Source: Hippasteria phrygiana (Eukaryota > Echinodermata > Asteroidea > Valvatida > Goniasteridae). Taken from it: a stretch of DNA of 64,000 nt. The notes beneath the pieces were generated by a model. That model was not told where the DNA came from and did no database searches. It was given only the letters and a program-made list of their open reading frames with translations. Made by a program: the position numbers and the translations under genes. The stretch lies in NCBI GenBank assembly GCA_037893225.1, contig JAZGUH010000116.1:124001-188000 (forward strand). Reading direction: 5' to 3'. Of the stretch, positions 37,940 to 51,585 are shown piece by piece. Each line of letters starts with the position of its first letter. The first letter of the stretch is position 1.

Positions 37940-38171
37940 ATGAAATATCAACCAAATACAGTAATTTTGACATGTATGGATAGCTTAGATCTGGCGCTAC
38001 ATGTTGCAATCATCGGCGGCTTCCTATAGTTAAAACTTGTGGAGAAAATTCAAACCTCGCAATGTTTATTTTCTTTCCGGCCAACATCTGTGTACATGTT
38101 ACCGTCTATTTATTGCTCCATGCATGTCAAATTCCCTGGGGTATGGACTAGCTTTACTCATTCATAATTGC
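37940..38171. repeat. B-like monomer with private stop
   Basis: Base 38027 is T instead of G (monomer position 88), turning ctagag into ctatag and giving a TAG in the main frame. The related monomers at 46035, 46961, 52280 and 53206 instead carry ctagac (C at 90). It is a single-copy marker in this window. Confidence 0.88.
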
Positions 38172-38403
38172 ATGAAATATCAACCAAATTCAGTAATTTT
38201 GACATGTATGGATAGCTTAGACCTGGCGCTACATGTTGCAATTATCGGCGGCTTCTTAGAGTTAACACTTGTGGAGAAAATTCAAACCTCGCAATGTTTA
38301 TTTTCTTTCCGGCCAACATCTGTGTACATATAACCGTCTATTTATTGCTCCATGCATGTCAAATTCCCTTGGGTATGGACTTGCTTTATTCATTCATAAT
38401 TGC

Positions 38404-38634
38404 ATGAAATATCAACCAAATGCAGTAATTTTGACATGTATGGATAGCTTAGATCTGGCGCTACATGTTGCAATTATCGGCGGCTTCTTAGAGTTAACAC
38501 TTGTGGAGAAAATTCAAACCTCGCAATGTTGATTTTCTTTCCGGCCAACATCTGTGTGCATATTACCTTCTATTTATTGCTCCATGCCTGTCAAATTCCC
38601 TAGGGTATGACTTGCTTTACTCATTCATAATTGC
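38404..38634. repeat. First class G monomer (tgttga stop)
   Basis: T to G at monomer position 128 changes tgttta to tgttga, a stop both in the main frame and in the frame that reads through from a 232-bp neighbour. I count 11 such monomers: 38404, 40023, 43953, 47425, 48350, 53670, 55058 and, through the 3,933-bp repeat, 57603, 58991, 61536 and 62924. All lie in the right 40% of the window. Confidence 0.87.
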
Positions 38635-41600
38635 ATGAAATATCAACCAAATACAGTAATTTTGACATGTATGGATAGCTTAGATCTGGCGCTACATGTT
38701 GCAATCATCGGCGGCTTCCTAGAGTTAAAACTTGTGGAGAAAATTCAAACCTCGCAATGTTTATTTTCTTTCCGGCCAACATCTGTGTGCATATTACCTT
38801 CTATTTATTGCTCCATGCCTGTCAAATTCCCTAGGGTATGACTTGCTTTATTCATTCATAATTGCATGAAATATCAACCAAATACAGTAATTTTGACATG
38901 TATGGATAGCTTAGATCTGGCGCTACATGTTGCAATCATCGGCGGCTTCCTAGAGTTAAAACTTGTGGAGAAAATTCAAACCTCGCAATGTTTATTTTCT
39001 TTCCGGCCAACATCTGTGTACATGTTACCGTCTATTTATTGCTCCATGCATGTCAAATTCCCTGGGGTATGGACTTGCTTTATTCATTCATAATTGCATG
39101 AAATATCAACCAAATGCAGTAATTTTGACATGTATGGATAGCTTAGATCTGGCGCTACATGTTGCAATTATCGGCGGCTTCTTAGAGTTAACACTTGTGG
39201 AGAAAATTCAAACCTCGCAATGTTTATTTTCTTTCCGGCCAACATCTGTGTGCATATTACCTTCTATTTATTGCTCCATGCCTGTCAAATTCCCTTGGGT
39301 ATGACTTGCTTTACTCATTCATAATTGCATGAAATATCAACCAAATACAGTAATTTTGACATGTATTGATAGCTTAGATCTGGCGCTACATGTTGCAATC
39401 ATCGGCAGCTTCTTAGAGTTAAAACTTGTGGAGAAAATTCAAACCTCGCAATGTTTATTTTCTTTCCGGCCAACATCTGTGTACATGTTACCGTCTATTT
39501 ATTGCTCCATGCCTGTCAAATTCCCTAGGGTATGACTTGCTTTACTCATTCATAATTGCATGAAATATCAACCAAATACAGTAATTTTGACATGTATGGA
39601 TAGCTTAGATCTGGCGCTACATGTTGCAATCATCGGCGGCTTCCTAGAGTTAAAACTTGTGGAGAAAATTCAAACCTCGCAATGTTTATTTTCTTTCCGG
39701 CCAACATCTGTGTACATGTTACCGTCTATTTATTGCTCCATGCATGTCAAATTCCCTGGGGTATGGACTAGCTTTACTCATTTATAATTGCATGAAATAT
39801 CAACCAAATACAGTAATTTTGACATGTATGGATAGCTTAGATCTGGCGCTACATGTTGCAATTATCGGCGGCTTCTTAGAGTTAACACTTGTGGAGAAAA
39901 TTCAAACCTCGCAATGTTTATTTTCTTTCCGGCCAACATCTGTGTGCATATTACCTTCTATTTATTGCTCCATGCCTGTCAAATTCCCTAGGGTATGACT
40001 TGCTTTATTCATTCATAATTGCATGAAATATCAACCAAATGCAGTAATTTTGACATGTATGGATAGCTTAGATCTGGCGCTACATGTTGCAATTATCGGC
40101 GGCTTCTTAGAGTTAACACTTGTGGAGAAAATTCAAACCTCGCAATGTTGATTTTCTTTCCGGCCAACATCTGTGTGCATATTACCTTCTATTTATTGCT
40201 CCATGCCTGTCAAATTCCCTAGGGTATGACTTGCTTTACTCATTCATAATTGCATGAAATATCAACCAAATACAGTAATTTTGACATGTATGGATAGCTT
40301 AGATCTGGCGCTACATGTTGCAATCATCGGCGGCTTCCTAGAGTTAAAACTTGTGGAGAAAATTCAAACCTCGCAATGTTTATTTTCTTTCCGGCCAACA
40401 TCTGTGTGCATATTACCTTCTATTTATTGCTCCATGCCTGTCAAATTCCCTAGGGTATGACTTGCTTTATTCATTCATAATTGCATGAAATATCAACCAA
40501 ATACAGTAATTTTGACATGTATGGATAGCTTAGATCTGGCGCTACATGTTGCAATCATCGGCGGCTTCCTAGAGTTAAAACTTGTGGAGAAAATTCAAAC
40601 CTCGCAATGTTTATTTTCTTTCCGGCCAACATCTGTGTACATGTTACCGTCTATTTATTGCTCCATGCATGTCAAATTCCCTGGGGTATGGACTTGCTTT
40701 ATTCATTCATAATTGCATGAAATATCAACCAAATGCAGTAATTTTGACATGTATGGATAGCTTAGATCTGGCGCTACATGTTGCAATTATCGGCGGCTTC
40801 TTAGAGTTAACACTTGTGGAGAAAATTCAAACCTCGCAATGTTTATTTTCTTTCCGGCCAACATCTGTGTGCATATTACCTTCTATTTATTGCTCCATGC
40901 CTGTCAAATTCCCTTGGGTATGACTTGCTTTACTCATTCATAATTGCATGAAATATCAACCAAATACAGTAATTTTGACATGTATTGATAGCTTAGATCT
41001 GGCGCTACATGTTGCAATCATCGGCAGCTTCTTAGAGTTAAAACTTGTGGAGAAAATTCAAACCTCGCAATGTTTATTTTCTTTCCGGCCAACATCTGTG
41101 TACATGTTACCGTCTATTTATTGCTCCATGCCTGTCAAATTCCCTAGGGTATGACTTGCTTTACTCATTCATAATTGCATGAAATATCAACCAAATACAG
41201 TAATTTTGACATGTATGGATAGCTTAGATCTGGCGCTACATGTTGCAATCATCGGCGGCTTCCTAGAGTTAAAACTTGTGGAGAAAATTCAAACCTCGCA
41301 ATGTTTATTTTCTTTCCGGCCAACATCTGTGTACATGTTACCGTCTATTTATTGCTCCATGCATGTCAAATTCCCTGGGGTATGGACTAGCTTTACTCAT
41401 TTATAATTGCATGAAATATCAACCAAATACAGTAATTTTGACATGTATGGATAGCTTAGATCTGGCGCTACATGTTGCAATTATCGGCGGCTTCTTAGAG
41501 TTAACACTTGTGGAGAAAATTCAAACCTCGCAATGTTTATTTTCTTTCCGGCCAACATCTGTGTGCATATTACCTTCTATTTATTGCTCCATGCCTGTCA

Positions 41601-41641
41601 AATTCCCTAGGGTATGACTTGCTTTACTCATTCATAATTGC
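38635..41641. repeat. Seven-monomer HOR, 1,619 bp (E-B2-AV-S-B'-D-G)
   Basis: A full unit at 38635-40253 is followed by E-B2-AV-S-B'-D at 40254-41641, after which E replaces the expected G. S monomers (39329, 40948) have the unusual cggcagcttcttag at 75-88 and T at 39. Confidence 0.87.
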
Positions 41642-43258
41642 ATGAAATATCAACCAAATACAGTAATTTTGACATGTATGGATAGCTTAGATCTGGCGCT
41701 ACATGTTGCAATCATCGGCGGCTTCCTAGAGTTAAAACTTGTGGAGAAAATTCAAACCTCGCAATGTTTATTTTCTTTCCGGCCAACATCTGTGTGCATA
41801 TTACCTTCTATTTATTGCTCCATGCCTGTCAAATTCCCTAGGGTATGACTTGCTTTATTCATTCATAATTGCATGAAATATCAACCAAATACAGTAATTT
41901 TGACATGTATGGATAGCTTAGATCTGGCGCTACATGTTGCAATCATCGGCGGCTTCCTAGAGTTAAAACTTGTGGAGAAAATTCAAACCTCGCAATGTTT
42001 ATTTTCTTTCCGGCCAACATCTGTGTGCATATTACCTTCTATTTATTGCTCCATGCCTGTCAAGTTCCCTAGGGTATGACTTGCTTTATTCATTCATAAT
42101 TGCATGAAATATCAACCAAATACAGTAATTTTGACATGTATGGATAGCTTAGATCTGGCGCTACATGTTGCAATCATCGGCGGCTTCCTAGAGTTAAAAC
42201 TTGTGGAGAAAATTCAAACCTCGCAATGTTTATTTTCTTTCCGGCCAACATCTGTGTGCATATTACCTTTTATTTATTGCTCCATGCCTGTCAAATTCCC
42301 TTGGGTATGACTTGCTTTACTCATTCATAATTGCATGAAATATCAACCAAATACAGTAATTTTGACATGTATGGATAGCTTAGATCTGGCGCTACATGTT
42401 GCAATTATCGGCGGCTTCTTAGAGTTAACACTTGTGGAGAAAATTCAAATCTCGCAATGTTTATTTTCTTTCCGGCCAACATCTGTGTGCATATTACCTT
42501 CTATTTATTGCTCCATGCCTGTCAAATTCCCTAGGGTATGACTTGCTTTACTCATTCATAATTGCATGAAATATCAACCAAATACAGTAATTTTGACATG
42601 TATGGATAGCTTAGATCTGGCGCTACATGTTGCAATCATCGGCGGCTTCCTAGAGTTAAAACTTGTGGAGAAAATTCAAACCTCGCAATGTTTAATTTCT
42701 TTCCGGCCAACATCTGTGTGCATATTACCTTCTATTTATTGCTCCATGCCTGTCAAATTCCCTAGGGTATGACTTGCTTTATTCATTCATAATTGCATGA
42801 AATATCAACCAAATACAGTAATTTTGACATGTATGGATAGCTTAGATCTGGCGCTACATGTTGCAATCATCGGCGGCTTCCTAGAGTTAAAACTTGTGGA
42901 GAAAATTCAAACCTCGCAATGTTTATTTTCTTTCCGGCCAACATCTGTGTGCATATTACCTTCTATTTATTGCTCCATGCCTGTCAAATTCCCTAGGGTA
43001 TGACTTGCTTTATTCATTCATAATTGCATGAAATATCAACCAAATACAGTAATTTTGACATGTATGGATAGCTTAGATCTGGCGCTACATGTTGCAATTA
43101 TCGGCGGCTTCTTAGAGTTAACACATGTGGAGAAAATTCAAACCTCGCAATGTTTATTTTCTTTCCGGCCAACATCTGTGTGCATATTACCTTCTATTTA
43201 TTGCTCCATGCCTGTCAAATTCCCTTGGGTATGACTTGCTTTACTCATTCATAATTGC
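39329..43258. repeat. Segment duplicated at 47656-51585 (offset 8,327 bp)
   Basis: Seventeen monomers, S-B'-D-G-E-B2-AV-S-B'-D-E-E-P-I-LIS-E-H, recur in the same order 8,327 bp downstream. The class called LIS (tttaattt, A at 130) occurs only at 42566 and 50893 and ties the two segments. Differences at 41873 (A to G at 42064), 42104, 42335/50662, 49044, 51124 and 43028 show this duplication is older than the 3,933-bp repeat. Confidence 0.86.
42566..42796. repeat. Class E monomer with rare A at 130
   Basis: It has tgtttaatttc instead of tgtttattttc. The only other copy I saw is at 50893-51123, exactly 8,327 bp away. It is a diagnostic marker of that segmental duplication. Confidence 0.88.
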
Positions 43259-45340
43259 ATGAAATATCAACCAAATACAGTAATTTTGACATGTATTGAT
43301 AGCTTAGATCTGGCGCTACATGTTGCAATCATCGGCAGCTTCTTAGAGTTAAAACTTGTGGAGAAAATTCAAACCTCGCAATGTTTATTTTCTTTCCGGC
43401 CAACATCTGTGTACATGTTACCGTCTATTTATTGCTCCATGCCTGTCAAATTCCCTAGGGTATGACTTGCTTTACTCATTCATAATTGCATGAAATATCA
43501 ACCAAATACAGTAATTTTGACATGTATGGATAGCTTAGATCTGGCGCTACATGTTGCAATCATCGGCGGCTTCCTAGAGTTAAAACTTGTGGAGAAAATT
43601 CAAACCTCGCAATGTTTATTTTCTTTCCGGCCAACATCTGTGTACATGTTACCGTCTATTTATTGCTCCATGCATGTCAAATTCCCTGGGGTATGGACTA
43701 GCTTTACTCATTTATAATTGCATGAAATATCAACCAAATACAGTAATTTTGACATGTATGGATAGCTTAGATCTGGCGCTACATGTTGCAATTATCGGCG
43801 GCTTCTTAGAGTTAACACTTGTGGAGAAAATTCAAACCTCGCAATGTTTATTTTCTTTCCGGCCAACATCTGTGTGCATATTACCTTCTATTTATTGCTC
43901 CATGCCTGTCAAATTCCCTAGGGTATGACTTGCTTTATTCATTCATAATTGCATGAAATATCAACCAAATGCAGTAATTTTGACATGTATGGATAGCTTA
44001 GATCTGGCGCTACATGTTGCAATTATCGGCGGCTTCTTAGAGTTAACACTTGTGGAGAAAATTCAAACCTCGCAATGTTGATTTTCTTTCCGGCCAACAT
44101 CTGTGTGCATATTACCTTCTATTTATTGCTCCATGCCTGTCAAATTCCCTAGGGTATGACTTGCTTTATTCATTCATAATTGCATGAAATATCAACCAAA
44201 TACAGTAATTTTGACATGTATGGATAGCTTAGATCTGGCGCTACATGTTGCAATCATCGGCGGCTTCCTAGAGTTAAAACTTGTGGAGAAAATTCAAACC
44301 TCGCAATGTTTATTTTCTTTCCGGCCAACATCTGTGTACATGTTACCGTCTATTTATTGCTCCATGCATGTCAAATTCCCTGGGGTATGGACTTGCTTTA
44401 TTCATTCATAATTGCATGAAATATCAACCAAATGCAGTAATTTTGACATGTATGGATAGCTTAGATCTGGCGCTACATGTTGCAATTATCGGCGGCTTCT
44501 TAGAGTTAACACTTGTGGAGAAAATTCAAACCTCGCAATGTTTATTTTCTTTCCGGCCAACATCTGTGTGCATATTACCTTCTATTTATTGCTCCATGCC
44601 TGTCAAATTCCCTTGGGTATGACTTGCTTTACTCATTCATAATTGCATGAAATATCAACCAAATACAGTAATTTTGACATGTATTGATAGCTTAGATCTG
44701 GCGCTACATGTTGCAATCATCGGCAGCTTCTTAGAGTTAAAACTTGTGGAGAAAATTCAAACCTCGCAATGTTTATTTTCTTTCCGGCCAACATCTGTGT
44801 ACATGTTACCGTCTATTTATTGCTCCATGCCTGTCAAATTCCCTAGGGTATGACTTGCTTTACTCATTCATAATTGCATGAAATATCAACCAAATACAGT
44901 AATTTTGACATGTATGGATAGCTTAGATCTGGCGCTACATGTTGCAATCATCGGCGGCTTCCTAGAGTTAAAACTTGTGGAGAAAATTCAAACCTCGCAA
45001 TGTTTATTTTCTTTCCGGCCAACATCTGTGTACATGTTACCGTCTATTTATTGCTCCATGCATGTCAAATTCCCTGGGGTATGGACTAGCTTTACTCATT
45101 TATAATTGCATGAAATATCAACCAAATACAGTAATTTTGACATGTATGGATAGCTTAGATCTGGCGCTACATGTTGCAATTATCGGCGGCTTCTTAGAGT
45201 TAACACTTGTGGAGAAAATTCAAACCTCGCAATGTTTATTTTCTTTCCGGCCAACATCTGTGTGCATATTACCTTCTATTTATTGCTCCATGCCTGTCAA
45301 ATTCCCTAGGGTATGACTTGCTTTACTCATTCATAATTGC
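43259..45340. repeat. Six-monomer HOR, 1,388 bp (S-B'-D-G-B2-AV) plus partial copy
   Basis: S (43259), B' (43490), D (43722), G (43953), B2 (44184), AV (44416), then S again at 44647, B', D. Compared with the seven-monomer unit at 38635 the E between G and B2 is missing. The G at 43953 carries the tttattcat tail normal for E, whereas other G copies have tttactcat, so a G/E exchange removed one monomer. Confidence 0.87.
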
Positions 45341-48300
45341 ATGAAATATCAACCAAATACAGTAATTTTGACATGTATGGATAGCTTAGATCTGGCGCTA
45401 CATGTTGCAATCATCGGCGGCTTCCTAGAGTTAAAACTTGTGGAGAAAATTCAAACCTCGCAATGTTTATTTTCTTTCCGGCCAACATCTGTGTACATGT
45501 TACCGTCTATTTATTGCTCCATGCATGTCAAATTCCCTGGGGTATGGACTTGCTTTATTCATTCATAATTGCATGAAATATCAACCAAATGCAGTAATTT
45601 TGACATGTATGGATAGCTTAGATCTGGCGCTACATGATGCAATTATCGGCGGCTTCTTAGAGTTAACACTTGTGGAGAAAATTCAAACCTCGCAATGTTT
45701 ATTTTCTTTCCGGCCAACATCTGTGTGCATATTTCCTTCTATTTATTGCTCCATGCCTGTCAAATTCCCTAGGGTATGACTTGCTTTACTCATTCATAAT
45801 TGCATGAAATATCAACCAAATACAGTAATTTTGACATGTATGGATAGCTTAGATCTGGCGCTACATGTTGCAATCATCGGCGGCTTCCTAGAGTTAAAAC
45901 TTGTGGAGAAAATTCAAACCTCGCAATGTTTATTTTCTTTCCGGCCAACATCTGTGTACATGTTACCGTCTATTTATTGCTCCATGCCTGTCAAATTCCC
46001 AAGGGTATGACTTGCTTTACTCATTCATAATTGCATGAAATATCAACCAAATACAGTAATTTTGACATGTATGGATAGCTTAGATCTGGCGCTACATGTT
46101 GCAATCATCGGCGGCTTCCTAGACTTAAAACTTGTGGAGAAAATTCAAACCTCGCAATGTTTATTTTCTTTCCGGCCAACATCTGTGTACATGTTACCGT
46201 CTATTTATTGCTCCATGCATGTCAAATTCCCTGGGGTATGGACTAGCTTTACTCATTCATAATTGCATGAAATATCAACCAAATTCAGTAATTTTGACAT
46301 GTATGGATAGCTTAGACCTGGCGCTACATGTTGCAATTATCGGCGGCTTCTTAGAGTTAACACTTGTGGAGAAAATTCAAACCTCGCAATGTTTATTTTC
46401 TTTCCGGCCAACATCTGTGTACATATAACCGTCTATTTATTGCTCCATGCATGTCAAATTCCCTTGGGTATGGACTTGCTTTATTCATTCATAATTGCAT
46501 GAAATATCAACCAAATGCAGTAATTTTGACATGTATGGATAGCTTAGATCTGGCGCTACATGATGCAATTATCGGCGGCTTCTTAGAGTTAACACTTGTG
46601 GAGAAAATTCAAACCTCGCAATGTTTATTTTCTTTCCGGCCAACATCTGTGTGCATATTTCCTTCTATTTATTGCTCCATGCCTGTCAAATTCCCTAGGG
46701 TATGACTTGCTTTACTCATTCATAATTGCATGAAATATCAACCAAATACAGTAATTTTGACATGTATGGATAGCTTAGATCTGGCGCTACATGTTGCAAT
46801 CATCGGCGGCTTCCTAGAGTTAAAACTTGTGGAGAAAATTCAAACCTCGCAATGTTTATTTTCTTTCCGGCCAACATCTGTGTACATGTTACCGTCTATT
46901 TATTGCTCCATGCCTGTCAAATTCCCTAGGGTATGACTTGCTTTACTCATTCATAATTGCATGAAATATCAACCAAATACAGTAATTTTGACATGTATGG
47001 ATAGCTTAGATCTGGCGCTACATGTTGCAATCATCGGCGGCTTCCTAGACTTAAAACTTGTGGAGAAAATTCAAACCTCGCAATGTTTATTTTCTTTCCG
47101 GCCAACATCTGTGTACATGTTACCGTCTATTTATTGCTCCATGCATGTCAAATTCCCTGGGGTATGGACTAGCTTTACTCATTCATAATTGCATGAAATA
47201 TCAACCAAATTCAGTAATTTTGACATGTATGGATAGCTTAGACCTGGCGCTACATGTTGCAATTATCGGCGGCTTCTTAGAGTTAACACTTGTGGAGAAA
47301 ATTCAAACCTCGCAATGTTTATTTTCTTTCCGGCCAACATCTGTGTACATATAACCGTCTATTTATTGCTCCATGCATGTCAAATTCCCTTGGGTATGGA
47401 CTTGCTTTATTCATTCATAATTGCATGAAATATCAACCAAATGCAGTAATTTTGACATGTATGGATAGCTTAGATCTGGCGCTACATGTTGCAATTATCG
47501 GCGGCTTCTTAGAGTTAACACTTGTGGAGAAAATTCAAACCTCGCAATGTTGATTTTCTTTCCGGCCAACATCTGTGTGCATATTACCTTCTATTTATTG
47601 CTCCATGCCTGTCAAATTCCCTAGGGTATGACTTGCTTTACTCATTCATAATTGCATGAAATATCAACCAAATACAGTAATTTTGACATGTATGGATAGC
47701 TTAGATCTGGCGCTACATGTTGCAATCATCGGCAGCTTCTTAGAGTTAAAACTTGTGGAGAAAATTCAAACCTCGCAATGTTTATTTTCTTTCCGGCCAA
47801 CATCTGTGTACATGTTACCGTCTATTTATTGCTCCATGCCTGTCAAATTCCCTAGGGTATGACTTGCTTTACTCATTCATAATTGCATGAAATATCAACC
47901 AAATACAGTAATTTTGACATGTATGGATAGCTTAGATCTGGCGCTACATGTTGCAATCATCGGCGGCTTCCTAGAGTTAAAACTTGTGGAGAAAATTCAA
48001 ACCTCGCAATGTTTATTTTCTTTCCGGCCAACATCTGTGTACATGTTACCGTCTATTTATTGCTCCATGCATGTCAAATTCCCTGGGGTATGGACTAGCT
48101 TTACTCATTTATAATTGCATGAAATATCAACCAAATACAGTAATTTTGACATGTATGGATAGCTTAGATCTGGCGCTACATGTTGCAATTATCGGCGGCT
48201 TCTTAGAGTTAACACTTGTGGAGAAAATTCAAACCTCGCAATGTTTATTTTCTTTCCGGCCAACATCTGTGTGCATATTACCTTCTATTTATTGCTCCAT

Positions 48301-48349
48301 GCCTGTCAAATTCCCTAGGGTATGACTTGCTTTATTCATTCATAATTGC
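45341..48349. repeat. Segment duplicated at 51586-54594 (offset 6,245 bp)
   Basis: Thirteen monomers, B2-HDA-Y-DLK-Z-HDA-Y-DLK-Z-G-S-B'-D, recur at 51586 in the same order. The first copy has a private cccaaggg at 46001 (T to A). The second gains tttattaattcat at 53657, which then appears in all three 3,933-bp units. The right breakpoint is where G (48350) faces E (54595). Confidence 0.86.
45573..47424. repeat. Four-monomer tandem duplication, 926 bp x 2 (HDA-Y-DLK-Z)
   Basis: HDA, Y, DLK and Z at 45573-46498 repeat at 46499-47424. DLK has C at 90 (ctagac). The pattern recurs at 51818-53669 as part of the 6,245-bp-offset segment, so the four-monomer step is older than that duplication. Confidence 0.88.
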
Positions 48350-51300
48350 ATGAAATATCAACCAAATGCAGTAATTTTGACATGTATGGATAGCTTAGAT
48401 CTGGCGCTACATGTTGCAATTATCGGCGGCTTCTTAGAGTTAACACTTGTGGAGAAAATTCAAACCTCGCAATGTTGATTTTCTTTCCGGCCAACATCTG
48501 TGTGCATATTACCTTCTATTTATTGCTCCATGCCTGTCAAATTCCCTAGGGTATGACTTGCTTTACTCATTCATAATTGCATGAAATATCAACCAAATAC
48601 AGTAATTTTGACATGTATGGATAGCTTAGATCTGGCGCTACATGTTGCAATCATCGGCGGCTTCCTAGAGTTAAAACTTGTGGAGAAAATTCAAACCTCG
48701 CAATGTTTATTTTCTTTCCGGCCAACATCTGTGTGCATATTACCTTCTATTTATTGCTCCATGCCTGTCAAATTCCCTAGGGTATGACTTGCTTTATTCA
48801 TTCATAATTGCATGAAATATCAACCAAATACAGTAATTTTGACATGTATGGATAGCTTAGATCTGGCGCTACATGTTGCAATCATCGGCGGCTTCCTAGA
48901 GTTAAAACTTGTGGAGAAAATTCAAACCTCGCAATGTTTATTTTCTTTCCGGCCAACATCTGTGTACATGTTACCGTCTATTTATTGCTCCATGCATGTC
49001 AAATTCCCTGGGGTATGGACTTGCTTTATTCATTCATAATTGCATGAAATATCAACCAAATGCAGTAATTTTGACATGTATGGATAGCTTAGATCTGGCG
49101 CTACATGTTGCAATTATCGGCGGCTTCTTAGAGTTAACACTTGTGGAGAAAATTCAAACCTCGCAATGTTTATTTTCTTTCCGGCCAACATCTGTGTGCA
49201 TATTACCTTCTATTTATTGCTCCATGCCTGTCAAATTCCCTGGGGTATGACTTGCTTTACTCATTCATAATTGCATGAAATATCAACCAAATACAGTAAT
49301 TTTGACATGTATTGATAGCTTAGATCTGGCGCTACATGTTGCAATCATCGGCAGCTTCTTAGAGTTAAAACTTGTGGAGAAAATTCAAACCTCGCAATGT
49401 TTATTTTCTTTCCGGCCAACATCTGTGTACATGTTACCGTCTATTTATTGCTCCATGCCTGTCAAATTCCCTAGGGTATGACTTGCTTTACTCATTCATA
49501 ATTGCATGAAATATCAACCAAATACAGTAATTTTGACATGTATGGATAGCTTAGATCTGGCGCTACATGTTGCAATCATCGGCGGCTTCCTAGAGTTAAA
49601 ACTTGTGGAGAAAATTCAAACCTCGCAATGTTTATTTTCTTTCCGGCCAACATCTGTGTACATGTTACCGTCTATTTATTGCTCCATGCATGTCAAATTC
49701 CCTGGGGTATGGACTAGCTTTACTCATTTATAATTGCATGAAATATCAACCAAATACAGTAATTTTGACATGTATGGATAGCTTAGATCTGGCGCTACAT
49801 GTTGCAATTATCGGCGGCTTCTTAGAGTTAACACTTGTGGAGAAAATTCAAACCTCGCAATGTTTATTTTCTTTCCGGCCAACATCTGTGTGCATATTAC
49901 CTTCTATTTATTGCTCCATGCCTGTCAAATTCCCTAGGGTATGACTTGCTTTACTCATTCATAATTGCATGAAATATCAACCAAATACAGTAATTTTGAC
50001 ATGTATGGATAGCTTAGATCTGGCGCTACATGTTGCAATCATCGGCGGCTTCCTAGAGTTAAAACTTGTGGAGAAAATTCAAACCTCGCAATGTTTATTT
50101 TCTTTCCGGCCAACATCTGTGTGCATATTACCTTCTATTTATTGCTCCATGCCTGTCAAATTCCCTAGGGTATGACTTGCTTTATTCATTCATAATTGCA
50201 TGAAATATCAACCAAATACAGTAATTTTGACATGTATGGATAGCTTAGATCTGGCGCTACATGTTGCAATCATCGGCGGCTTCCTAGAGTTAAAACTTGT
50301 GGAGAAAATTCAAACCTCGCAATGTTTATTTTCTTTCCGGCCAACATCTGTGTGCATATTACCTTCTATTTATTGCTCCATGCCTGTCAAATTCCCTAGG
50401 GTATGACTTGCTTTATTCATTCATAATTGCATGAAATATCAACCAAATACAGTAATTTTGACATGTATGGATAGCTTAGATCTGGCGCTACATGTTGCAA
50501 TTATCGGCGGCTTCTTAGAGTTAACACTTGTGGAGAAAATTCAAACCTCGCAATGTTTATTTTCTTTCCGGCCAACATCTGTGTGCATATTACCTTTTAT
50601 TTATTGCTCCATGCCTGTCAAATTCCCTTGGGTATGACTTGCTTTACTCATTCATAATTGCATGAAATATCAACCAAATACAGTAATTTTGACATGTATG
50701 GATAGCTTAGATCTGGCGCTACATGTTGCAATTATCGGCGGCTTCTTAGAGTTAACACTTGTGGAGAAAATTCAAATCTCGCAATGTTTATTTTCTTTCC
50801 GGCCAACATCTGTGTGCATATTACCTTTTATTTATTGCTCCATGCCTGTCAAATTCCCTAGGGTATGACTTGCTTTACTCATTCATAATTGCATGAAATA
50901 TCAACCAAATACAGTAATTTTGACATGTATGGATAGCTTAGATCTGGCGCTACATGTTGCAATCATCGGCGGCTTCCTAGAGTTAAAACTTGTGGAGAAA
51001 ATTCAAACCTCGCAATGTTTAATTTCTTTCCGGCCAACATCTGTGTGCATATTACCTTCTATTTATTGCTCCATGCCTGTCAAATTCCCTAGGGTATGAC
51101 TTGCTTTATTCATTCATAATTGCATGAAATATCAACCAAATACAGTAATTTTGACATGTATGGATAGCTTAGATCTGGCGCTACATGTTGCAATCATCGG
51201 CGGCTTCCTAGAGTTAAAACTTGTGGAGAAAATTCAAACCTCGCAATGTTTATTTTCTTTCCGGCCAACATCTGTGTGCATATTACCTTCTATTTATTGC

Positions 51301-51585
51301 TCCATGCCTGTCAAATTCCCTGGGGTATGACTTGCTTTATTCATTCATAATTGCATGAAATATCAACCAAATACAGTAATTTTGACATGTATGGATAGCT
51401 TAGATCTGGCGCTACATGTTGCAATTATCGGCGGCTTCTTAGAGTTAACACATGTGGAGAAAATTCAAACCTCGCAATGTTTATTTTCTTTCCGGCCAAC
51501 ATCTGTGTGCATATTACCTTCTATTTATTGCTCCATGCCTGTCAAATTCCCTAGGGTATGACTTGCTTTACTCATTCATAATTGC
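47656..51585. repeat. Second copy of the 39329-43258 segment
   Basis: S-B'-D-G-E-B2-AV-S-B'-D-E-E-P-I-LIS-E-H in the same order as 8,327 bp upstream. The first S here has G at 39 rather than T. The AV at 49044 and the E at 51124 both end ctggggtatgac without the extra G, a combination rare elsewhere. The I at 50662 has T at 167, like P. Confidence 0.84.
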
